From Chitinophaga eiseniae (GTDB taxonomy: Bacteria > Bacteroidota > Bacteroidia > Chitinophagales > Chitinophagaceae): a DNA stretch of 64,000 nt. Position numbers and translations under genes: made by a program. The notes beneath the pieces are model-generated. The model was not told the DNA's origin, did no database searches, and was given only the letters and a program-made list of their open reading frames with translations. The DNA is taken from contig NZ_FUWZ01000004.1 in assembly GCF_900167135.1 (NCBI RefSeq), forward strand, positions 558,001 through 622,000, read 5' to 3'. This document shows positions 30,401-42,400 of the stretch, piece by piece (position 1 is the first letter of the stretch; every line of letters starts with the position of its first letter).

Positions 30401-33400
30401 GATGTTTGCCTATAACACCGCTTTGCTGGAAGATCATTATCTCGAAGCGATCACCGGGCATTTTAAACAGGTGTTGCAGCAAATCACGGCCGGTACCGCA
30501 GAGATAGTCGGAGATATTGAGCTGTTGACGCCAACGGAAAAACAGCGGCTGCTGAATACCGCTACCGTAGCGTATCCCGCGCATACCACGCTCCTGGATA
30601 TATTTGAAGAACAGGCGGACCGCGTGCCGGAACAGACAGCTGTACGGTGTGAAGACCGTGTGTTGACCTACCACCAGTTGGACAAACAGGCCACTCAGCT
30701 GGCGCATTATCTGCGCAGCAAAGGTGTAACAACCGGTTCACTCGTGCCCTTGTATTTCGAACGTTCTGCTGATATACTGATCGCCCTGCTGGGCATCCTC
30801 AAGGCCGGCGGCGCCTACGTGCCCATCGACCCGGATTTTCCGGCGGAACGTGTGGGGTACATGCTGGCGGATACGGCGGCGAAGGTCATCGTCACCAATA
30901 AGGCCTGTGCCGGCAAATTGCCGCTGACGGACCAGCACATCATTGCCCTTGATGGAGATGCTGCGTTGCTGGATACCATGCCGGCTACACGTATAACACG
31001 GGAATGGCTACACGGACAACCGGCTTACGTTATTTATACTTCCGGCAGTACCGGTAATCCGAAAGGAGTGATCGTTACCCATCAGAACCTGATGGATTAT
31101 GTATATGGATTAAAGCATGCGCTGCCACTGGAAGAGAGCCGTTCTTTCGGCCTGATGTCCAGCATCGCCACTGATCTTGGTAATACCGTTGTCTTTGGGG
31201 CGCTGGCCACAGGCGGAGCATTGCATGTGTTCACCAAAGAAGCGGTGAATGACGCAGAGCGGATCGCTGCCTATTTTGCGGCGCATCCGGTGGACTGTAT
31301 TAAGATCGTGCCATCCCACTGGAAAGCATTGTCGTTGCCAGGCAACTTATTGTTGCCCCGGAAGCTGCTGATTTTTGGAGGAGAAGCGCTGGATGCCGGC
31401 GTCATAGCGGCTATCCGGGCATCGGGCAACAACGTTACAGTGGTCAACCACTACGGGCCAACGGAAACGACTATCGGAAAACTGGTCCACGTGGTACAAC
31501 CCGATAGGCTGTATGAAGAACAGGTCCCCGTCGGCAAACCGTTCTCCAATACCCGGATATACGTGGTGTCGCCGACAGGAAAGTTAAGCCCTGTAGGCGT
31601 TCCCGGGGAGCTGTATATCGGTGGTGATGGCGTGGCTGCCCGCTATCTCCATCAGGAAGCACTGACCAGCGAGAAGTTTGTGGCCGATCGTTTTCTGCCA
31701 GGCGTCGCTTCCAGGTTGTACCGTACCGGCGACCTGGTGAAATACCTGCCGGACGGCAATATCCTGTTCCTGGGGCGCGCCGATGACCAGGTGAAAATCC
31801 GTGGTTACCGGGTGGAATTAGGAGAGATCGAAAATGTACTGGTGAAGAGTGGTCTTACCGAACAGGCCGTAGTACTGGCAAAACCTGATAGTAGCGGCGA
31901 TAAGCGCCTGGTAGCTTATATCCTGCGTGGTAACGGCACAGACATAGAGGCATTGCAGGCATACGTTAAAAATGAATTGCCTGATCATATGCATCCGGCG
32001 TTGTGGTCTTTCATAGATAGCTTCCCGCTGATGGCCAACGGCAAGGTAGACCGTAAGGCGTTACCTGATCCGGAGGAGGCTTCCGGGGAACAAAAGGGAT
32101 ATGCGGCGCCCGAAACATCCGTAGAGCAAAAGCTCGCAGCTATCTGGTCTGTATTGCTGGAAGTTGAGGAAGTCGGCCGTCATGATGATTTTTTTGCTTT
32201 GGGTGGTCATTCCCTGCTGGCCATCCGCCTTATTTCTGCCATCCGTAAACAAATGGAGGCGGAAGTGACGATCGGCGACGTATTCGATTATCCGACGGTA
32301 GCCGCATTGGCAGCGCAACTGGAACAACGGAAACCGCAACCGCCTGCACCGGCGCTGGTGCCTAAGGAGCGACCGGCGCGCATTCCGCTGTCTTTCAGCC
32401 AGGAAAGGCTCTGGTTTATTGACCGTATGGAAGGCAGTATACATTATCATGTACCAGCAGTGTTAAGCTTGAAAGGCAAGTTGGATAGCACCGCTCTGGC
32501 AACTGCACTGAAAACGATCGTGGAACGCCATGAGGTGCTCCGCACAGTCATCGAACATGAAGAGGGGCTGGCCTGGCAACGGATACTGCCGGCCGATGAC
32601 TGGCAGTTACAGATCATTGCGGGCACTTCTCTCATAACGGAACCAGCCTTGCAGGATTATATCTCCCGCCTCATCAATGCTCCGTTTGATCTCGGTAACG
32701 ACTATATGTTGCGCGCACACCTGATCGTAAGACAACAGGATGAATATGTGCTGGTGGTCACCCTGCATCACATCGCTTCTGATGCCTGGTCTACCGGTAT
32801 TATCGTGGAAGAGCTGGCAGCATTGTATGACGCTTATGCCACCGGCCGCACACCATCGTTGCCGGAACGAAATATCCAGTATGCCGACTTTGCTGTCTGG
32901 CAGCGGGAATACCTCGCCGGCAGCGTATTGGAGGACAAACTTGGTTACTGGAAGAATAAGTTATCCGGTACGGCTACTTTACAACTGCCGACCGATTTCC
33001 CAAGACCGGCAGTGCAAAGCACCCGGGGCAGCCTGTATTCGTTCAGGCTTGACCGTAACCTCTCGGCCGCTTTGCAGACGCTGTCACAGCAACAGGGAGC
33101 CACATTGTTTATGACACTGCTCGCCGCCTTTAAAGTATTGTTATACCGCTACAGCGGACAGGAAGACATCTGCGTAGGCGTACCCACTGCCGGCAGGACC
33201 CTTCAGGAAACAGAAGGACTGATCGGTTTCTTTATCAATACGCTGGCGCTGCGCAGCGACCTGGCCAACGAACCGTCGTTTATCACTTTACTGCAGCAGG
33301 TAAAACAAACTACGCTTGGCGCTTATCAGCAGCAGGATGTACCTTTTGAGCAGGTGGTGGACGCTGTGGTCAGGGAAAGGGATATCAGCCGCACGCCGCT

Positions 33401-36400
33401 GTTCCAGGTGATGTTCGTATTACAGAACGCGCCGCAGGAAGCAACGCTGACGCTGGGTGACCTGAGGTTGTCACAGCAGGAAAACGCTCATGCTACTTCC
33501 CGCTTCGATCTCAGCTGGTCGGTGATAGAAGGCGCCGAGGGGCTGATGGGCAGTGTCGAATATTGCACAGACCTGTTCCGTGAGGCTACCATACAGCGTA
33601 TGGTGGGGCATTTCGAACAGTTACTACGTACCATCGTGCAGACGCCGGATGCTGTCATCGATGAACTGACGTTGATTACACCACAGGAAACCACGCAGCT
33701 GCTGCATACGTTTAATCAAACGACTGCCGCCTATCCGGCAGAAGATACCCTGTTGTCCCTGTTTGCCTCACAGGTAACCATGCGGCCCAATTCCATTGCG
33801 CTGGCTTCGGCAACGGCTTCCCTTACTTATAAAACACTCAATGAAAGAGCCGTTCAACTGGCGCATTATCTTCAGGGGCTGGGCGTAAAGGCAGGGGACC
33901 GGGTACCGGTATATCTCGAACGTACGCCGGAAATAGTGCTGGCCATGTTGGCTGTTATGAAAGCCGGTGCGGCTTACGTGCCGGTAGATACCGCCTATCC
34001 GTCGGACCGTGTCCGTTATATGCTCGCCGATTGCGGCGCCGCCGCGCTGATCACGGACAGCCATCATGTGAATAGTGTACCCGATATTGACCAGTTAACG
34101 GTTATCCGGTTGGATGAAGACAAAGGAGCGATCAACCACTACGTTCCGGTCGCTGACCTGCCCGAAGTCGCCCCCGGACAGGTAGCCTACCTGATCTATA
34201 CCTCGGGATCTACCGGTCAGCCGAAAGGCGTGATGATACCGCATCGTGGGTTAATGAACCTGGTGCACTGGCATCAGGCTGCATTCCGGGTGAATGCGCA
34301 CAGCAAGGCCACGGCCGTTTCCGGCGTGGGCTTCGATGCCTTCGGCTGGGAAGTGTGGCCTTACCTTACGGCAGGAGCGTATGTGTACCTGCCAGACAAC
34401 GATACCCGTGTGCTGATGCCTTCCCTCATTGCGTTGCATCGGCAGCAGGGCTTTACGCATGCTTTTATCTCCACTGCGCAGGTGCAGGAATTCATCCGGG
34501 CGGCAGCGGACAAAATACTGCCGTTGCAATATCTGCTGACTGGCGGCGATCAGCTGCCGGCGACGGATGTCAGTGGTCTGTCCTATAAAATCATTAACAA
34601 CTACGGCCCTACGGAGAATAGCGTAGTGGCTACCTGGTATGAGCTGTCGGCAACGGATAAAGACCGTGCTCCGGTAATCGGCCGTCCGGTCAGCAATACC
34701 CGGATATATATCCTTAACCGCCGTGAAAAATTATGTCCTGCCGGTATCGCCGGTGAAATATGCCTGGCTGGTGACAGTCTGGCGCTGGGATATTGGGGCC
34801 GTCCTGATCTCACACAGGAAAAATTTGTGTCAGATCCGTTCCATGCCGGTACGCTGATGTACAAAACCGGAGACCTTGGCCGGTGGCTGCCGGACGGCAC
34901 CATCGAATACCTTGGGCGTCTCGACGAGCAGGTGAAGGTGCGCGGCTACCGTATCGAGTTGGGTGAAATAGAAAGCGCGCTCACAGCGAGCGGGCGGGTA
35001 CAGCAGGCGGTGGTACTGGCGCAGAAAGATCATGAGGGTAACCGGCAGCTGGTGGCGTACGTGGTACCGGCTGGCGACTTCCAAAAAACGGATACGGTGG
35101 CTTTCCTGAAAAAAAGGCTGCCGGACTATATGCTCCCCGCGCTATGGGTAACACTGGACAAGCTGCCGTTGACCGCTAACGGTAAGATCGATAAAAGCGC
35201 ACTACCAGCGCCTGATATGACTAATATACTGACCAATGTATATGTGGCGCCACGCAGCGCCACAGAGGAAACACTGGCTGGTATCTGGCAGGAGGTGCTG
35301 GGCAGGCAACAGATAGGGATACACGACAATTTCTTCGAATGCGGTGGTAACTCGTTACAGGTGGTACGCCTTATTGCGCTGGTACGCAGCCAGCTGCAGG
35401 TGGAAATGCCTATCCGGGCCGTTTTTGCCAACCCGACGGTGGCGCAACTGGCGGTATGGCTGGCCACAGCGGAAGGAAAACCTGCGGCGGCAATCAGCGT
35501 ACAGGCAAGAGGACCGCGTATCCCGCTATCTTTCAGCCAGGAGCGGCTGTGGTTTATCCATCAGCTGGAGGGAAGCATACAGTATCATATTCCGCAGCTG
35601 CTGCAGCTGCACGGCGATCTGAATATTCCGGCGCTGGAGCGTAGTTTCCAAACGCTGGTAAACAGGCATGAAGTGCTGCGTTCCGTAATGAAAGAAGAAG
35701 ATGGCGTGGTGTATCAGCAGGTACTGCCGGCAGACACATGGTCGCTGGAGGTTATTGATAACGTGGACGGATATATGGAAGGAGGCTCCCGGGAAACGTA
35801 CCTGGGCGTGCTGGTGCGTACACCGTTCGACTTATCGCATGACCATCCCATAAGAGCCCACCTGTTGCGCTTAGGGCACCACCAACATCTGTTGGTGCTG
35901 GTCATTCATCACATTGCGGCCGACGGCTGGTCCATGGGTGTTGCTACCCGTGAGTTAATGGCGTTGTATAACGCCTATGCCGGCGGGGAAGCCCTGCAAT
36001 TACCGGAGCTGCCGCTGCAATATGCGGACTTCGCCATCTGGCAGCGGGCACAACTTTCTGCTGATGCGCTGGACCGAAAGCTGGGCTGGTGGAAAAATAA
36101 GATGGACGGGGTGGCGCCGCTGGAGCTGCCGACGGACTTCACACCGTCGTCTACCATCAGTATGCGGGGCGCAAGGGTAGGTATGCAGTTGCCCGCCTCA
36201 CTTGGCCGGCAGCTGCATCAACTGGCGCTGCAACAGGACGCTACCCTCTATATGGTGCTGCTGACAGCCTTTAAAGTACTCCTGCATCGCTACAGCGGAC
36301 AGGACGACATCAGCGTAGGCACGTCTGCCGCAGGCAGAACACAGCAGGAAACCCAACATCTGATAGGTTTCTTCATCAATACACTGGCGTTGCGCAGTGA

Positions 36401-39400
36401 TCTGGGCAACAATCCGGCCTTCACGGAATTGCTGCAACAGGTGAAACAAACAACTCTCGATGCGTTTGATCATCAGGACGTGCCTTTTGAGAAAATCGTG
36501 GAAGCAGTGGTGAAAGACCGTGATCCTAACAGAAGGCCGTTGTTCCAGGTGATGTTTGTAATGGACAATACGCCGGCTTCACCGGACTTTAAATTGCACG
36601 GCCTGGCGCTGATGCCGGAAGAAATTACGCATACGACGGCACGTTTTAATATCATCCTCTCAATAACAGAAGACAGCGACGGCGGCCTGCATGCCGCGGT
36701 GGAGTATGCCATGGACCTCTTCCGTGAGGAGACGATATTACGTATGCTGGGCCACTTTGAAACATTGTTGGAAGCCATTGTGGCCGCACCGCAGGAGAAA
36801 GTTGATCTGCTGCCGTTAATGACCGGCAAACAACAGCAGGAACAGCTGGCCATACTGGAACAGACTATCCACTACCCGCGGCAACAAACATTCCTTCACT
36901 GGTTTGAAGCGGTGGCCCGCCATAACCCGGACGGCACCGCGCTGGCTTTTGAAGGGCAATTGCTGTCCTGGAAAGCGCTGGAACAACGTTCCGCCTTGCT
37001 CGCGCATTACCTGCGTAGTAAAGGGGTAGGAGCGAATGTACTGGTGCCTGTATGCATAGACCGCTCGCTGGACATGCTGGTGGCCGTATTAGGCATCCTG
37101 CGTGCAGGTGGGGCCTATGTGCCGGTAGAACCGGATTTCCCGGCAGAAAGAATAAAATACATGCTGGAAGACACCAGGGCTACCGTGATGGTCAGCATAG
37201 GAAAGCACCGCGATATCCTGCCGGACATACAAGGACTGGAGATTATTTTCCAGGACGAGCAACAGCATATCTTCAACGCCTATACGACAACAGGCAGACT
37301 GGAATTGCCGGCGCCTTCGGCTACTGCTTATGTGATCTATACTTCCGGCAGTACAGGCAAACCCAAAGGCGTGAAAATTACGCATCACAACCTGGCAGAC
37401 TACATCGCCGGTTTGCGGGCGCAGCTGCCGGTGGATGCGTGTCATTCATTCGGGCTGCTCTCCAGCATTGCCACTGACCTGGGCAATACGGTGTTGTTTG
37501 CCGCGCTGTCTATCGGTGCTACACTGCATCTGTTCTCCAAAGACACGATCAATGACGCACAGAAGGTATTGGCTTACTTTGAAAGACACGAGATAGATTG
37601 TATCAAGATAGTTCCCTCGCACTGGAAAGCCCTGTCGGAGCCCGGGCAACCACTGCTGCCGGAAAAGCTGCTGATCTTCGGCGGGGAAGCCCTGGAATAT
37701 AGCGTGACGGAGACTATCCGCGCTGCCGGGGCCAGCTGCGTTGTAGTGAACCACTACGGGCCTACGGAAACGACCATCGGGAAATTACTGCATATCGTTA
37801 ACGCACATACGGAGTATGGCGCGTTTATCCCGGTAGGTAAACCGTTTTCCAATACCCGTGCCTATGTGCTCAACCCGCAACGGCAGCTATGCCCGGTGGG
37901 GGTTCCGGGTGAACTCTATATCGGTGGAGAAGGTGTGGCCGCGGGGTATCTTCACAATGAAACGCTGACGGCGGAGCGTTTTGTAAGTGAGCCCCTGGCA
38001 GCGGGTCCTGCAGAGCGGTTGTACCGTACCGGCGACCGGGTGAAATTATTGCCCGATGGCAATATCCTCTTCCTTGGCCGTATAGATGATCAGGTGAAGA
38101 TACGCGGTTACCGCGTGGAGCCCGGGGAAATAGGGCGTATACTGGAACAGTGTCCGGGCGTGGCGCAGGCGGTGGTCATCGCCCGCGAAGACAATACCGG
38201 GAACAAGCGCCTGCTGGGATATGTAGTGCCTGCGGACGACTTTGACGCAACGGAAGTGTTTACGCTGTTGCGGGAACGGCTGCCCGATTACATGGTGCCT
38301 GCGGCTATCATCCCGCTGGAAACCTTCCCGCTGCTGGCCAACGGGAAAATTGATAAACGCAGTTTGCCGGATACGGAAACAATAACAACAGATACCCATG
38401 ATTTTGCGGCGCCGGTTACCGCTATTCAACAAGGATTAGCGACTATCTGGGAGCGGTTGCTGGAAGTGGAAAACGTAGGATTGCACGACGATTTCTTCGC
38501 TCTCGGCGGACATTCCCTGCTGGCCATCCGTGTGATCTCCGCTATCAGAAAACAATTACAGCTGGAGGTGACCATCGGGGACGTATTTGATTATCCTACC
38601 GTTGGTGGATTGGCCGCCCTGCTGGAATCGCGTGAAGGGCATTCACAGCCGCCAGACCTCCTGCGGAAAGAAAGGCCAGCCCGTATTCCGCTGTCTTTCA
38701 GCCAGGAAAGGCTGTGGTTCATCGATCAGGTAGAAGGTAGCCTGCATTATCACCTGCCTACCGTATTACGGTTGAGAGGACGGCTGGATGCTGAGGCGCT
38801 GGCCCGTTCAGCACAGGCGATCGTCAACCGCCATGAAGCGCTGCGTACCGTGATCGCCTCCGGCGACGGAGAATCCTGGCAACAGATACTTCCCGAAAAC
38901 CAGTGGCGCATGGATACCTACGAAGATCCGTCATTCAGGAAAGATAAGAACGCCCTGCATGCCTTTGTGGAAGAGCTGATCACCAAACCGTTTGATCTGT
39001 CGGCAGATCATATGTTGCGGATGCAACTGATTGTACTGGGCAAAGAAGAACATGTACTGGTGGCAACGTTGCATCACATTGCCTCTGACGGTTGGTCTAC
39101 CGGTGTGCTGGTGAAGGAACTGGCTGCGTTTTATGAAGCATATGCCGGGGGCCGTGAACCGGAACTGGCGCCGCTGGAGCTTCAATACGCCGACTATGCC
39201 ATCTGGCAGCGGGAACATCTCTCCGGAGAAGTGCTGGCCGGGCAGTTGGGTTACTGGGAGCAGAAGTTGTCCGGCGTGGCTGCGTTGCAGTTACCCCTGG
39301 ACCATCCCCGTACAGCGCTGCAGAGCAACCGTGGCGCCACTACTACGTTTATACTGGACCGTGAATTGTCCGACCAGCTGCATGTCCTGGCCAAACAGGA

Positions 39401-42400
39401 AGGTGCTACCATCTTTATGACCCTGCTGGCGGCTTTCCAGGTGCTACTGTACCGTTATAGCGGACAGGAAGACATCTGCGTAGGCAGCCCGGTTGCCGGC
39501 CGTACGCGCCAGGAACTGGAAGGCCTTATCGGCTTCTTTATCAATACCCTCTCGCTGCGCGCTGATCTGAGTGGCAACCCTTCGTTTACCAGCCTGCTGC
39601 AACAGGTAAAACAAACGACCCTGGATGCTTATGCGCACCAGGAGGTACCTTTTGAAAAGATCGTGGATGTGGTGGCCAAAGACAGGGACCTTAGCCGCAA
39701 TCCTATCTTCCAGGTAGCGCTCGTGCTGCAAAACCTGCCTGACGTGCCGGAGCTGGAGCTGGGCGACCTGGTGATGACAGAAGAGGGAGGGGAGCACACT
39801 ACCGCCAAACTGGACCTGACCGTGTTGTTCCGCGAAGGGCCGGAAGGACTGGGCGCCAGCGTGGAATATTGTGCAGACCTGTTTGATGCGGACACCATCG
39901 AACGGATGATGTCGCAGTTCAAACAATTATTACAGGCCATCGTGGACGCACCCGGGACGCCGGTAGGAATGTTGCCGCTGCTGACGGCTGCGGATGAAAA
40001 AATGCTGCTGGAAGATTTTAACCATACGGCTGTGCCTTATCCGGCGGATAAAACGATTGTACAGCTGTTTACCGAACAGGCTCGTCAACGGCCCAACGAA
40101 ACCGCGGTATTATTTCGGGACCAGGTGCTAACTTACCGTCAACTGGATGAATGGTCCGACAGATTGGCGATTTACCTGAGATCGCAGGGCGTGAAAGAAG
40201 AAATGAGGGTGCCGGTTTGTATTCCGCGGTCCCTGGAAATGATGGCCGCCATCCTGGCCATCCTGAAGGCAGGCGGTGCGTATGTGCCGCTGGACCCGGA
40301 TTATCCGGCAGAGAGGCTGGCCTTTATGCTGTCGGAGAGCAATAGTCATATAACCGTGACAGTGCATACATATGCTGCCATCCTGGCTAAAGAAAGGCCG
40401 GATATGTTGCATCTCTGCGTGGATGAACTATACGATAGTCTGCCAGCTTACACGGGAGCCGTTATCCCTGATACGCTTAAAGCCGGCAGCCTGGCTTATG
40501 TGATGTATACCTCCGGTTCTACCGGCAGGCCTAAAGGCGTACTGGTGACCCATCGGAACGTTACCAGCCTGGTGAAGGAGCCCAACTATGTATCGTTGCG
40601 GCCCACGGATGCGATCCTGTCTGCCGGCTCGCTCTCCTTCGACGCCACTACATTTGAATATTGGGGCGCGCTGCTTAATGGCGGCCGGCTGGTACTCAGT
40701 CCGGAGAACAGCCTGCTGGACACCGAAGTGCTGAAACAGGAGTTATACGAAAAACAGGTAACGGTATTGTTTATTACCACCGGATGGTTCAACCAGTTGG
40801 TAGACACGGATGTCAGCGTATTTGCCCATTTACAGGCTATTCTCACCGGTGGGGAGAAGATGTCCGAAAAACATGTAATACGCTTCAGAGATGCTTATCC
40901 TGATATAAAGATCAGTAACATCTACGGCCCTACGGAGAACACCACCTTCTCCCTGAGTTATCCTATCCATGAGCGGGGACTGACGGTAAACACTCCGATT
41001 GGTATACCGCTGAACAACCGTACCGCTTATATTCTCGATGCTGCCTTGCAGCTGGTGCCGGTAGGTGTGGCCGGGGAACTTTACGTGGGTGGTGATGGCG
41101 TGGCCCGCGGATATCTCAACCGGGATGAACTCACGGCGGAACGTTTTATTCCGCATCCGTATGGTAAAACACCGGGGGACCGTCTTTATAAAACCGGTGA
41201 TATGGCCCGTTGGCGCGCCGATGGCACAGTGGAGTATCTCGGTCGCCGGGATGACCAGGTGAAGGTCCGTGGCTTCCGCATCGAGCTGGGTGAAGTAGAA
41301 AGCGTATTACTGCAGCATCCGCAGGTAAGTCAAACGGTGGTCATCGCAAAAGCGGGAGAGAATGGCAGCAAACGCCTGTTAGGGTACATCGTGCCCAAAG
41401 GCGGGTTGGAAAGAGAGCAACTGGCGACATGGCTGAAAGAACGCCTGCCGGACTATATGGTGCCTTCTTACCTGGTGCAACTGGAAAAACTGCCGATGAC
41501 CGCCAATGGTAAGATAGACAAAAAGGCGCTGCCTGATCCGGATACCATGACGCAGCCCGGTGGTGGTTACGTTGCACCAGCTACGCCCACGGAAAGGGCG
41601 CTGGCAGCTATCTGGCAGGATCAACTGGAAATAGCGCGGATAGGTGTTCATGATAATTACTTCGAAGCCGGTGGTAATTCCCTGCTGGCTATCCACCTGA
41701 TAGCGGTAGTGCGCAAGGAACTGGCAGGGGAGATCGCCATCAGTGATATCTTCGATTTTCCGACGATTGCAGCGCTGGCTGATGTGCTGGACCAGCGAGC
41801 CATGGCTAAAGTCAATACGGCCGGGCAGGTGAAGGGATATAATGGCAACAGGCATATCCTGCCGCTGAACAGCGGTCCACAGGCATCGCCGCTCTTTTTC
41901 CTGCCCGGAGGCAATGGTATCTGTGAAGGCTATACGACGCTGGGAGCTGCACTGGAAGACACCGGGGCACTCTATGGATTGCAGATGATGGGCATCTTCG
42001 AGGGGGAAAAGCCGCTGGACAGCGTGCCCGCCATTGCCACGCAAAACATCGTATGGATGAGATCCGTGCAACCGACAGGCCCATATCGGCTGATCGGCCA
42101 CTCGCTCGGCGGCCAGATCGCCTTTGAGATGGCCCGGCAGCTGGAAGCGCAGGGAGACAAAGTGGAAGCTCTCTTCGTGCTGGATACACATGTGGCGCCT
42201 AAACGCACCGTACTGGATAATGACACCCTTTATCATTCGCTGCTGGAAGCGTTTGACGTGTATAAGATCGCTGTCAAACCATACCCAGAATGGGTAAAAG
42301 CCCTGAAGCCGGCTATTGAAGGCCTGGAGCCCAGGGAGGTCATCCCGTTTGTACTGGAATACCTGAAAGCACATGTGCCGGGAGAAAAAGAGCATCTGGG

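Noticed and set aside
29655-30707. 350-codon open frame on the minus strand inside NRPS gene 3
   Set aside because: It lies fully antisense to conserved condensation and adenylation domains and shows no recognisable protein motif; long antisense frames are expected in GC-rich NRPS genes.
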